Origin: a bacterium
GTDB lineage: Bacteria; Planctomycetota; Planctomycetia; Pirellulales; Pirellulaceae
Assembly: GCA_030430075.1 (NCBI GenBank)
Contig: JAUIGN010000001.1
Location: forward strand, 186,001 to 250,000
Direction: 5' to 3'
Length of the DNA stretch: 64,000 nucleotides
The notes beneath the pieces are model-generated. The model had not been told where the DNA came from. It ran no database searches and saw nothing but the letters and a program-made list of their open reading frames with translations. Of the stretch, positions 9,513 to 18,147 are shown one piece after another (within the stretch, counting starts at the first letter, position 1; every line of letters begins with the position of its first letter). The translations under genes were made by a program, and so were the position numbers.

Positions 9513-10406
9513 ATGTTTGAGATTATCGACGCGCGTTGGCTGGCGGCCGACGTCAAGCGATTCGAGATCCTGGCACCCCGGATCGCCGTCAAGCAGCAAC
9601 CGGGCCAATTCGTGATCGTCCGCGTCCACGACCATGGCGAACGGATTCCGCTGACGATTGCCGGTAGTGATCCAACGTCGGGAACGATCACGCTGGTGGT
9701 TCAGGGAATCGGCAAGACGACGCGGTTGCTCAATTCGCTGGAAGCGGGGCAAGCAGTCCTGGACGTGGTGGGCCCCTTGGGCAATCCGTCCGAGATTCGC
9801 AAATTCGGCACCGTCGTGGTGATCGGTGGGGGCGTAGGAACGGCGATCGCCTGGCCGACTGCCCGAGCCCTGCACGAAGCCGGGAATCGTGTCCTGTCGA
9901 TTCTCGGCGCGCGAACCCGGTCGTTGATCATTTTGGAAGACGAGCTGCGTGCCGTGAGCGACACGTTGTTCGTGACGACCGACGACGGAAGCTACGGTCA
10001 GCAAGGTTTCGTGACCACGAAGCTGCAGGAGTTGATTGACACGGAGGAGCGTCTGGACCACGTTTTGGCGATCGGCCCGATCCCGATGATGCGGAGCGTG
10101 GCGGACGTCACGCGTCCCCACGGGATCCCCACGACCGTCAGCTTGAATTCGATCATGGTGGACGGCACCGGCATGTGCGGCGGCTGCCGAGTCCTGGTCG
10201 GAAACCAGGCCAGGTTCGCCTGCGTCGATGGCCCCGAGTTCGATGCTTCCGAAGTTGACTTTGACGTCCTCGCCCAGCGGAACGCCATGTACCGCTCGGC
10301 AGAACAAGACGCCTTAAAACGGTTCGAACAGAGTCCAGCGCGGGACTTGGACCGCGTCGAACACGCCTGCCAACTGGCGGCCCGGCATCCGGAGGTGAAC
10401 CCCTGA
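9513..10406 (+). CDS. Sulfide/dihydroorotate dehydrogenase-like FAD/NAD-binding protein (NfnA-like small subunit)
   Basis: Flavoprotein of the ferredoxin-NADP+ reductase/dihydroorotate dehydrogenase electron-transfer superfamily, 297 aa. It shows an FAD-binding barrel (GQFVIVRV, RIPLTIA, about 30-50), a nucleotide-binding site (VVVIGGGVGTAIA, about 101-113) and a C-terminal [2Fe-2S] motif with C222, C225 and C237 in the GTGMCGGCR...FACVDGPEFD context. This three-Cys pattern is that of the NfnA/NfnS subunit, where an Asp is the fourth ligand. GGAGG precedes the ATG by 7 bp. The next gene begins 1 bp after the stop and encodes the matching large subunit, so the two should form an NADH/NADPH/ferredoxin oxidoreductase. 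Whether it bifurcates electrons is inference. Confidence 0.88.
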   Translation: MFEIIDARWLAADVKRFEILAPRIAVKQQPGQFVIVRVHDHGERIPLTIAGSDPTSGTITLVVQGIGKTTRLLNSLEAGQAVLDVVGPLGNPSEIRKFGTVVVIGGGVGTAIAWPTARALHEAGNRVLSILGARTRSLIILEDELRAVSDTLFVTTDDGSYGQQGFVTTKLQELIDTEERLDHVLAIGPIPMMRSVADVTRPHGIPTTVSLNSIMVDGTGMCGGCRVLVGNQARFACVDGPEFDASEVDFDVLAQRNAMYRSAEQDALKRFEQSPARDLDRVEHACQLAARHPEVNP

Positions 10407-10407
10407 C

Positions 10408-11859
10408 ATGACGAATTCGCTTCCTCCCAAAGACCGCGTCAAGATTCCACGTCAAGAGATGCCGACCGAACCACCCGAGGTTCGTCAGCACGACTTCCAC
10501 GAAGTGAATCTGGGCCTGACGACGATCCAAGCCCACGCGGAAGCCGCCCGCTGTCTGGAATGCCGCAACCCCCAGTGTGTCTCCGGCTGTCCGGTAGGCG
10601 TCAAGATCAAGGAGTTTGTGGCGTTAGTGCATGACGGCGACTACCTGGGCGCGGCGGCGAAAATTCGCGAAGACAACGTGCTGCCCGCGGTCACCGGTCG
10701 CGTCTGCCCGCAGGAAGACCAATGCGAAGGCGCGTGCATCCTGGGGACCAGATTCTCCGCGCTGGGGATCGGTTACCTGGAACGGTTTGTGGCAGACTAC
10801 GAGCGCACCTCGGGGAAGATCGGGCTCCCCAAGAGAGCTCCGTCGACCGGCCAGCGGGTGGCCATCATCGGCAGCGGCCCGGCGGGTCTCAGCGCCGCTG
10901 GCGACCTGGTCACGAAGGGGCACGACGTGGTCGTCTTCGAGGCCCTTCACGAACCGGGTGGCGTGCTGATCTACGGCATCCCCGAATTCCGCTTGCCCAA
11001 GGAGATCGTACGCCAAGAGATCGACAACCTGCGGGCGATGGGCATCTCTTTCGAGACGAATGTCGTCATCGGCAAGACCTATACGATCGACGAACTTCTG
11101 GGCGAAGAAGGCTTCGACGCGGTCTTCATCGCCACCGGCGCTGGACTGCCCAAGTTCCTGGGAGTTCCCGGCGAACACCTGGCCGGCGTGTACTCGGCCA
11201 ACGAATTCCTCACGCGGGTCAACCTGATGCACGCCAACCAGTTTCCGGACTATGACGAGCCGGTCTACGACTGCCGGGAGCGGGTGGTGGCCGTTGTCGG
11301 GGCGGGCAACACCGCCATGGACGCCGTGCGGACGGCTCGCCGCCTGGGAGCCAGCAAGGCGATGCTGCTATACCGCCGGTCGGAAGCTGAGATGCCTGCG
11401 CGGCAGGAAGAGATTCACCATGCCCGGGAGGAGGGCATCGAGTTTGTCACGCTGACCGCCCCCTTGGAATTTTTGGGAGACGAGAAAGGTCGCCTGCGGG
11501 CCGCACGCTGCCAGCGGATGGAATTGGGCGAACCCGATGCTTCCGGGCGCCGGTCACCGCGGCCGATCCCCGATTCCGAGTATGAAATTGAACTCGACAT
11601 GGCAATCATCGCCCTGGGGACAGGCGCCAATCCGTTGGTGCAACGGGCGACACCCAACCTGGCGACCAACGAGCGGGGGTACATTGTGGCGGATGCAGAG
11701 ACCCTGGAGACGTCGCGCCCAGGCGTCTTTGCCGGCGGGGACATTGTCACGGGCGGTGCGACGGTCATCCTGGCCATGGGCGCCGGGCGGCAGGCGGCCG
11801 GTGCGATCGACGCCTACCTCAAGTCGCATCCGCCACGCCAGGATTCACCGGCTTCGTAG
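10408..11859 (+). CDS. gltA: NADPH-dependent glutamate synthase small-subunit type oxidoreductase (GltA/NfnB-like)
   Basis: 483-aa flavo-iron-sulfur protein. The N-terminal domain has the two-[4Fe-4S] cysteine pattern (C49, C52, C57, C61 and C100, C106, C110), then an FAD site (GSGPAGLSAAGD, about 151-163) and an NADP-binding site (VVGAGNTAMDAVRTARRLGA, about 298-317). Families with this layout are annotated as homotetrameric NADPH-dependent glutamate synthase. When paired with the preceding gene they match NfnB, the large subunit of NADH-dependent ferredoxin:NADP+ oxidoreductase. No glutamate synthase large subunit is in the window, which favours the Nfn reading. The 3' end overlaps the convergent transporter gene by 41 bp. 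Confidence 0.88.
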   Translation: MTNSLPPKDRVKIPRQEMPTEPPEVRQHDFHEVNLGLTTIQAHAEAARCLECRNPQCVSGCPVGVKIKEFVALVHDGDYLGAAAKIREDNVLPAVTGRVCPQEDQCEGACILGTRFSALGIGYLERFVADYERTSGKIGLPKRAPSTGQRVAIIGSGPAGLSAAGDLVTKGHDVVVFEALHEPGGVLIYGIPEFRLPKEIVRQEIDNLRAMGISFETNVVIGKTYTIDELLGEEGFDAVFIATGAGLPKFLGVPGEHLAGVYSANEFLTRVNLMHANQFPDYDEPVYDCRERVVAVVGAGNTAMDAVRTARRLGASKAMLLYRRSEAEMPARQEEIHHAREEGIEFVTLTAPLEFLGDEKGRLRAARCQRMELGEPDASGRRSPRPIPDSEYEIELDMAIIALGTGANPLVQRATPNLATNERGYIVADAETLETSRPGVFAGGDIVTGGATVILAMGAGRQAAGAIDAYLKSHPPRQDSPAS

Positions 11860-14152
11860 CTTCCACGATCCGCAACAAGATGGGCAGCGCGATCAGGTTA
11901 CCCGCCAGCCCGCCCAACATGGCGACGCTGACCAGCAGTCCAAAATGGACCGTGGGAATGAATTCGGAAATGACCAGGGTCGAGAACCCGGCCACCAGGG
12001 CAATATTCGCCAATACCATCGCCAGCCCCACACTGCCGTGGGCGTCCCGGATGGCCGTGTCGATTGACTTTCCGGCGCGGCGTTCCTGCTGAAACCGATA
12101 GAGGTAATGGATGCTGAAGTCGACGGCCAGTCCCATCGAAACGCTGGCCAGCATGGCGGTCGCGACATTGACTTTGAGGCCCGCCCACCCCATCACGCCG
12201 ACGACGATCAGGATCGGGGCTGCGTTGGGAATCAGGGCGATCAGGCCCAATCGCCAATCTCGAAAGGCGACCATCAGGGTGATGACGATCGCCACCACCG
12301 CCAGGCCAAAGGTAATCCACTGGTCGGCCAGCAGGCTCTTGACCAGGTAGGTCAACAGGATGGCGACACCGGCCAGCCGGGCGTCCGGAAACCGCTCGCG
12401 GCCGCGGGCTTCAATCGCTTCGACCAGTTGCAATTTCCGTTGGGTCCCACGCACTTCGCCAAGTTGGATGATGATCCGCATCACGTCCCGGTCCTGGTTC
12501 CAGAATCCGGCCACCAGCTTCGGTTGAAACAGGCGCAAAAACTGCAACCGCTGCGCGGGGGTCATGTTGTCCAGGGCCATGGCACTCAGCCAGGCAGCCG
12601 TTCCCGCCTGCTCGCGGTCCGTCCCGGTCATGAAGTCGAGCACGTTCACGAGGCTCAAGGTCCCGGACACCCCTTCTTCGGCCAGCAGTTCCTGCTGAAG
12701 TTGGCGAACGTCCTCCAACACGTCTGCCAACGGCCGCTCGTCGCCCCGCGGAACGTCCACCAGCAGATCAACGGTCTCGGTCATCTCCATGCGATCGATG
12801 ATGAAGTGATACGACTCGACGATCGGGCTCGACTGCCGAAAATTTTCGTCAAAGTTGGTGGCGACCTCCAAACGAAGGATGCCGGCCGATGTTACCGCCA
12901 GAAGGACCAGCCCGACGATGGAAACGCGCATCGGATACCGCTCGACCGCCGCAACGAGACGATGCAGGAACGCCGCCACCCACCGTTCGCCCGGCGCCTG
13001 AGCCGGGTCGGTGCTGAAGCGGCCCAGCAACACTCCGGTCGGCAGCAAACCGATAGACGCGACGAATACGAGCGACGCGCCCAGGGTCATCATCCCGCCA
13101 AAACTGCCGACCGGCGCCACGCGACTGGCTAGCAGCGAACTGAAGCCGATCGCGGTCGTGAGGCAGGTCCAGAAAATGGCCGGACCGGCGTGTACCAGCG
13201 TTTGACGCATCGCCGCCAAAGGATCCTGGACCGCCCGCTCCTCGCGAAACCGAATCGCCACATGCACCACGGTCGCCGTGCCGATGACCGTCACCAGAGC
13301 GACCAGCGGCGAGCTGACCATGCTCAACCGAACTCCCCCGACCACCAACAAGGCCTTCGTCCATAAGAGGGTCAGATGAACGACCGCCAGGGGGAGCAGG
13401 ATCCAGCGCAGGTTGCGGAACAGAATCGCGATGACCGCCGCCAGCACAACGCTCGATACGACTCCCAGCGTCCGCCCATCCTGCTCGAGATGCTCAAACA
13501 CGTCATTGACCAGGATCGGCCCGCCGGCCAGCACCGCGGGTGGCAGGTGCGCGTCGCATCGCGCTCGGACCTGTTCGATCGTCTCGTCCCGAGTGGCAAT
13601 CGCCGCCGGCCCGGCCGCGAACTCGACCAACAGCAGCGTTGTCTGCCCGTCCTGCGACAGGAACCGCCCCCGGTACAGGTCACATGTCAACAACTCTTCT
13701 CGCAAGTTGCTCGCAGAGATCGTGCCCTGCTGCAGATGCTCGCGCAACGACAACGGGCTCAAGGGCGCACCAGGACGCCGGAGCTGCGCCATCCCCAGGA
13801 CCCCTTCAATGCCAGGCACCGCCTGCAGGTCCGTCTCCAGTTGCTCAAGTCGTTGCAGTCCGTCGATCGTCAGCAGATCGGGGTCCGTATAGGCGACCAC
13901 ACCCGTTTCGGCATTGCCGAACAGGGCTTTGCCTTCCAGGTAGTTGACCAGCCGCGGGTCACCTGCGGTAAATAGTCCCACCAGGCTGCGATCAAATTCG
14001 AGTTGCCAGGCCGGACGCAGCGCCAGGGCCGTGACGCCAAGCGTGATCGCGAAGAACGCCAGCCGATACCGGACCAGAAAATCGACCGTTCGCACCACCG
14101 CCGCCGGCCGATCATTGACGGTCGAGCGATCTGCAGGGTGACGAGACGTCAT
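11819..14152 (-). CDS. MMPL/RND-family transporter
   Basis: 777-aa inner-membrane protein with the two-repeat layout of the RND/MMPL superfamily: one N-terminal membrane segment, a large periplasmic loop, then a block of five or six membrane helices, repeated. The second half begins near the VEATNFDENFRQ segment. Motifs such as VVAIVITLMVAFRDWRLGL and SMGLAVDFSIHYLYRF belong to the sterol-sensing-like membrane block of these exporters. Substrates in the family include lipids and hopanoids; none can be assigned here. The start at 14152 was preferred over the long upstream extension, which is rich in Arg/Pro and unlike a real N-terminus. No adaptor or outer-membrane gene adjoins it. Confidence 0.85.
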   Translation of the reverse strand: MTSRHPADRSTVNDRPAAVVRTVDFLVRYRLAFFAITLGVTALALRPAWQLEFDRSLVGLFTAGDPRLVNYLEGKALFGNAETGVVAYTDPDLLTIDGLQRLEQLETDLQAVPGIEGVLGMAQLRRPGAPLSPLSLREHLQQGTISASNLREELLTCDLYRGRFLSQDGQTTLLLVEFAAGPAAIATRDETIEQVRARCDAHLPPAVLAGGPILVNDVFEHLEQDGRTLGVVSSVVLAAVIAILFRNLRWILLPLAVVHLTLLWTKALLVVGGVRLSMVSSPLVALVTVIGTATVVHVAIRFREERAVQDPLAAMRQTLVHAGPAIFWTCLTTAIGFSSLLASRVAPVGSFGGMMTLGASLVFVASIGLLPTGVLLGRFSTDPAQAPGERWVAAFLHRLVAAVERYPMRVSIVGLVLLAVTSAGILRLEVATNFDENFRQSSPIVESYHFIIDRMEMTETVDLLVDVPRGDERPLADVLEDVRQLQQELLAEEGVSGTLSLVNVLDFMTGTDREQAGTAAWLSAMALDNMTPAQRLQFLRLFQPKLVAGFWNQDRDVMRIIIQLGEVRGTQRKLQLVEAIEARGRERFPDARLAGVAILLTYLVKSLLADQWITFGLAVVAIVITLMVAFRDWRLGLIALIPNAAPILIVVGVMGWAGLKVNVATAMLASVSMGLAVDFSIHYLYRFQQERRAGKSIDTAIRDAHGSVGLAMVLANIALVAGFSTLVISEFIPTVHFGLLVSVAMLGGLAGNLIALPILLRIVEATKPVNPGVADAT

Positions 14153-14408
14153 GGGGCGTCGGTTCGAATTGGGGGGGTACGGTGACGTGCGATCGCTGGC
14201 AACCGTTCGCAGTGTAGCATGTCCGCTCGCCCGCGTTAGCAGTGCGAATGCGGGCAGTTTGTGCGGTATCGGTCGCGCACGCGCCGCAAATGGGCGATGC
14301 CGCCCAGTCACCGTCAAAATCGGCCGACCAGCTCCCGCCGCTTGAAACGCCCCTGATCTTGCCCTGGATCCCAGCTGCCCCGAGGATCGTCCGACGCGGG
14401 TCGCGAGA

Positions 14409-14424
14409 CGGCATAGTTCTTGCA
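14409..14424 (+). promoter_or_regulatory. Sigma-54-like promoter upstream of the DUF2007 gene
   Basis: CGGCATA-GTTC-TTGCA matches the RpoN consensus except for C in place of the first T, and keeps the GG-N10-GC spacing. The predicted start near 14435 would leave a leader of about 39 bases before the ATG at 14474. It is weaker than the 9470 site but appears in the same arrangement. Confidence 0.45.
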
Positions 14425-14473
14425 CCGTATGGAATGGTTGAGATCGTCACCACCGTTTTCCCTGGAGGATGCG

Positions 14474-14695
14474 ATGATTGGCAAAGATTCTGAGTCTGCC
14501 GTAGTTGCTTCCGTGGCTACGCAACAGGAGGCCGAGTTCCTGAAGAACCTTCTGGAAGCGAATGGCGTCAAGTCCGTGATCTCGGGCGACGACTACGCGG
14601 GGCTTCCCTTGATGACGTCAGGCGGCTTCCACCTGTTGGTCCTGGAGGAGGTGGCGGCGTATGCCAAAGAAGTGCTGGAGGAGGCGCACCCCTGA
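14474..14695 (+). CDS. DUF2007 putative signal-transducing protein
   Basis: 73-aa protein of the small PII-like/ferredoxin-fold DUF2007 family (called putative prokaryotic signal-transducing protein). The pattern ATQQEAEFLKNLLEANGVKSVISGDD followed by a GGFHLLVLEE strand is typical. GGAGG sits 5 bp before the ATG at 14474; the longer frame from 14420 is ignored for that reason. It is followed on the same strand by two universal stress protein genes, suggesting a stress-linked neighbourhood. The molecular role of the family is not established. Confidence 0.8.
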   Translation: MIGKDSESAVVASVATQQEAEFLKNLLEANGVKSVISGDDYAGLPLMTSGGFHLLVLEEVAAYAKEVLEEAHP

Positions 14696-14872
14696 GCGCC
14701 GCGAAATCGTTAACGACCAGCTGGGTGCGGATCCATTTTGGCGCAATCGTGGCAGACGGTTGTGAAGAATCGGGTCGCCGTTGCGTGGCACGATCCGTGG
14801 CCGCGAGGATGGCGGGTGTGCAAAGTGATGGCGGCGGGGAGCCGCCAGGAAGAGGCGAAAGGAGGCCGGGAG

Positions 14873-15709
14873 ATGCGTTCGATCCTTGTTGGGCTGGATG
14901 GTTCTGCCGATTGCCAGGCGGCCATTGATCTGGGGCTCCGCTGGGCGACGCGTTTCGACAGCTTGCTGGTCGGCATCGGCGTGGTCGACGAGCCGACGAT
15001 TCGCGGCCACCAACCGGGTGGCCGAATCAGTCCGTCCTATCAAGATGCGTACAACCGGCTGCTGGCGGAGACACGGCACAGTGTTGAACAGGTGTTGGAG
15101 CAATTCGCGCTCCGCTGCGGTGCCGCGGAGGTCGCCTACAAGCTCTTGGAGGATGAAGGGCAGCCGGCCGAGCGGATCCTGGCGGAGCTTCAACGGTATG
15201 ACCTCTTGATCTTTGGATGCAGGACGCATTTTCGCCATGCCAGCGGCCAGCGGCCCTGCCCCACCCTGGCAGAGGTCTTAAGGTCGGCACCCCGCCCGGT
15301 CGTTGTCGCGCCGAACGCGATCAACCTGCAGGCTGAAGGCGGAGCGGTGGTTGCCTATGACGGCAGCATCCAGGCCGCCAGGGCGCTGCACGCATTCCTG
15401 GCTTCAGGGCTGGCCGCCGGCGGTGGTCCCATTCGGGTCGTAACCGTCGAATCGTCATCGTCGGTCGAGGCTGCGCGGGTTGCCGACCGGGCGATCGAGT
15501 ACCTTCGCTTCCACCACCTGGAGGCGGAACGCGTTCCGCTCAGCGGCAGCACGGCCGGCCAGCGGTTCGTCGAATACGCGGACGAAGTGGATGCGGAACT
15601 TCTCGTCATGGGCGCCTACGGCCAAAGCAAGATGACCGAGTTCTTCTTTGGTTCGGCGACCGGCAAGGCCCTCGAATCCAGCACGGTTCCCCTGTTTCTG
15701 TTCCATTGA
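14873..15709 (+). CDS. Universal stress protein, tandem UspA domains
   Basis: 278-aa cytoplasmic protein with two UspA folds: residues 1-145 (RSILVGLDGSADCQAAIDLG at the start) and about 155-278 (GAVVAYDGSIQAARALHAF, ending in LLVMGAYGQSKMTEFFFGS). The ATP-binding consensus G-2x-G-9x-G(S/T) is recognisable in the second repeat (GAYGQSKMTEFFFGSATG) and less clear in the first. GGAGG at 14861-14865 lies 7 bp before the ATG. A second Usp gene follows after 28 bp, so the two are probably co-transcribed. Confidence 0.85.
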   Translation: MRSILVGLDGSADCQAAIDLGLRWATRFDSLLVGIGVVDEPTIRGHQPGGRISPSYQDAYNRLLAETRHSVEQVLEQFALRCGAAEVAYKLLEDEGQPAERILAELQRYDLLIFGCRTHFRHASGQRPCPTLAEVLRSAPRPVVVAPNAINLQAEGGAVVAYDGSIQAARALHAFLASGLAAGGGPIRVVTVESSSSVEAARVADRAIEYLRFHHLEAERVPLSGSTAGQRFVEYADEVDAELLVMGAYGQSKMTEFFFGSATGKALESSTVPLFLFH

Positions 15710-15737
15710 CAACCGCCATCCGCGAGGGAGGTCACGC

Positions 15738-16235
15738 ATGATCAAGCCCAAACGCATCCTGGCCGCGACCGATTTCAGCGACCACTCGAATGAAGCCATG
15801 GAATACGCCTGCTCGCTGAGCGAGACGTTTAACGCCGAGCTGCATATCCTGCATGTTCTCGAGATGCACGCCAGTTCGACCCCGGTATTTGCTGGCGGCC
15901 TGGCCCTCAATCCAATGGTCCAGGAATCACGGGAGGCCGCGGAGAAGGCATTGCTTGACGAGGCCGGTGGCCGGGAGGCGATTCGAGCCACCGCCGTCGG
16001 CCCCCCGTTTCTGGAGATTCTCCGCTACGCACACGACCAGGAAATCGACCTGATCGTAATGGGAACGCACGGCCGATCCGGGCTGATTCATGTCCTGATG
16101 GGCAGCGTTGCCGAGCGGGTTGTGCGCAAGTCGAGTTGCCCGGTGCTGACCGTGCCGCACCCGTCCCACGAATTCAAACTGCCTTTCGACAAGCTCCCGG
16201 CGCGGCGCGTCCAGCCGCCGGAAGAAACCGACTGA
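15738..16235 (+). CDS. Universal stress protein, single UspA domain
   Basis: 165-aa single-domain Usp. It begins KRILAATDFSDHSNEAMEYA, the usual first strand with the ADFS nucleotide-contact motif, and contains the full ATP-binding motif GTHGRSGLIHVLMGSVAERVV near residues 112-132, so ATP binding is likely. The last 25 residues are a Pro/Glu-rich tail beyond the fold. GGGAGG precedes the ATG at 15738 with normal spacing. It lies 28 bp after the tandem Usp gene, which lacks such a clean motif in its first half, so the pair may work as a nucleotide-sensing set; that is inference. Confidence 0.88.
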   Translation: MIKPKRILAATDFSDHSNEAMEYACSLSETFNAELHILHVLEMHASSTPVFAGGLALNPMVQESREAAEKALLDEAGGREAIRATAVGPPFLEILRYAHDQEIDLIVMGTHGRSGLIHVLMGSVAERVVRKSSCPVLTVPHPSHEFKLPFDKLPARRVQPPEETD

Positions 16236-16337
16236 AGGATGGCTCAATGCCGGCTTCCATTGGTTGCCTGTCGCCGATGGCTCGTTCCAGCAAGGTGCCG
16301 GGCCGCATTGCGTCATGCCCGGCATGACCCACGGAAC

Positions 16338-17972
16338 TTAGTGGTCGTCCGCTCGGCGTCCCCGTCCCTGCCGTCGTTCGTGGCGTGCAGCGTCCGATTG
16401 GCCGCCGACGTGATCCGCCGCCGGGTTCATCGCGGCCGTCAACGGCATCTCCACGGGCGGGCAAGCTGGATCGGGAGTTTCCTCGCGCCGTCGTTGCGGG
16501 GACGATCCGCCCTGCCGGTGGGAGGGAAGCTGGACCATCTCCCCCCGGTCGCTCGCACGGCGTCCCAGGATGCGATCGGTCGCTCGGCGGCCTGCTGCCA
16601 GATATCCGGCCCACCGTGGGTCGGGTGCACCGAGCGGCGGAAAGATCAGCAGCACCAGGCCGACACCGGTCGCCAGTCCGCCGGCCAGGCCGGCGCCGGT
16701 GATGATCGCCAGTTGAGGACCTTCGGGTCGATCTCCGACCACGGGATCATTGAACCGTGTCAGTAGACTGGTTGTGTGCGACGCATTGCGGCTGGCCCGC
16801 ATGTCTGCCAGGTCGCCTTGAGTTTGCTGGACAATCTCGCTCCGCTGGCGGACGTCATCCACCAGGTTGCTGTAGCGGACACGCATCCCGGCGATCCGAT
16901 TGAGGCGTGCTTGGAGCTGTTCGTGCTGTCCGTTGAGCGTGTCCCACCGCTGCTGAATGATCCTGCGGTCGCCTTCCAGGCCACGGAGTGCGGACGCGAT
17001 CTCCGCATGCAGATCCTGGCGGATCTTTTGTTCCGCTCGAACCGCCGCTTGGATCAGCGGGTGGCCATCCTGCATTTTGCCGCGCAACGCTGCCGTTCGC
17101 AGTTGAGCATCGACCAGGCCGTCTTTCAATCGTTCGAGCCCCGGCTGGGCTTCCAAGAGCCGTTCCGGTGTCGCCAGCAATTCCTCGGGATCGTCTTGAG
17201 CCCGCTCGAGTAGCGCGTGCAGTTGTTGATTGGCTTCCATGTCCGACGTCGTCTGCCGCAGTTCCGCGTCGACTTCGTTCAGGGCGGACCGCAGGTTGCT
17301 GTTCCCTGCCCCGGATTCGTTGAGGCTACGCAGTTCCCCCAAGTCATTACCAATCGTCCGCTCCATCGCTTCCAACCGGTCGGTGGCCGCATTCCATTCC
17401 TGATTCGCCAACCGCAGCGACTCTTCCAGTTCGACAATCACGCTGGTCGCCTTGGCATTTCGCAGTTGGGCCAGCTCGTCTTGGATCTGTTCGCACAACG
17501 CGGCATTTCGTTCGATCGCCGCCTGGCGTGTCGGCCCCCCGACGGAAAGGTAAATCACTTCGGTCCGGCCGAACTCGGCACCTTTCGGGGCGCGCACGGA
17601 GATCAGCTCTTCCATCGCGTCAATATCAGCGGCCGTCGGCCACTGGGTCGGCGCGGCATGGCCGGCGGGCGGTCCCAACAATTTCAGCGTCGTAGCGATG
17701 ACATCCCGATTGCGGGCGACTTCGAGTACCACTTCCTGGTAGACCTTCATCGAGTCGACGCTTTCAAATCGGCCCAGCCGTTCGTCGTTGGCCAGCGCCT
17801 CCTCGCGGACGACCAACGCTTGGGAACACGACCAGACCTCCGGCCGCACCAACCCATAAACGGTGGCCGCCACGGTCATCAGGATGGTCGGCGTGATCCA
17901 GAGCCAGATGTGTCTCCTGAAGGTCAGCAGCGTCGCCTGGATTACCGGCAACAGAGATTGGGGATGCGACAT
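16338..17972 (-). CDS. Wzz-like chain-length determinant/polysaccharide co-polymerase
   Basis: 544-aa inner-membrane protein with a membrane segment near residues 21-42, a long periplasmic region predicted to be largely coiled coil (about 170-390, many Glu/Gln/Leu/Arg heptads), and a second membrane segment near 435-460 (LAIITGAGLAGGLATGVGLVLLIF). This is the layout of Wzz/GumC-type co-polymerases that set the length of surface polysaccharide. No tyrosine-kinase domain is attached; the C-terminus is an Arg/Pro-rich cytoplasmic tail. I chose the ATG at 17972 because the extension from 18053 has no signal-like features. It probably works with the ligase and initiating transferases encoded nearby. 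Confidence 0.8.
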   Translation of the reverse strand: MSHPQSLLPVIQATLLTFRRHIWLWITPTILMTVAATVYGLVRPEVWSCSQALVVREEALANDERLGRFESVDSMKVYQEVVLEVARNRDVIATTLKLLGPPAGHAAPTQWPTAADIDAMEELISVRAPKGAEFGRTEVIYLSVGGPTRQAAIERNAALCEQIQDELAQLRNAKATSVIVELEESLRLANQEWNAATDRLEAMERTIGNDLGELRSLNESGAGNSNLRSALNEVDAELRQTTSDMEANQQLHALLERAQDDPEELLATPERLLEAQPGLERLKDGLVDAQLRTAALRGKMQDGHPLIQAAVRAEQKIRQDLHAEIASALRGLEGDRRIIQQRWDTLNGQHEQLQARLNRIAGMRVRYSNLVDDVRQRSEIVQQTQGDLADMRASRNASHTTSLLTRFNDPVVGDRPEGPQLAIITGAGLAGGLATGVGLVLLIFPPLGAPDPRWAGYLAAGRRATDRILGRRASDRGEMVQLPSHRQGGSSPQRRREETPDPACPPVEMPLTAAMNPAADHVGGQSDAARHERRQGRGRRADDH

Positions 17973-18147
17973 CGTTGAGAGTCCCAAAGCGACATGGAAG
18001 ACGGACCTCGCGCGCAGCGGCGCGCAAGGCGGTTTCTCAACTATAGGTCGCACTGCCAGCCGGCTGCCGCTGGCAACGCCGGGGCCGCATCTCCACCGTG
18101 CGGAACAGCACGCCGAATACGCACAACCGCTACGACGGTCCCGACCG

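Noticed and set aside
10408..11859. True glutamate synthase small subunit
   Set aside because: The large GltB subunit is absent and the gene is paired with an NfnA-like protein, so I favour the Nfn interpretation, though the family name is kept.
14770..14800. Third sigma-54 site before the tandem Usp gene
   Set aside because: TGGCACG is present but the -12 half lacks TTGC at the correct spacing.
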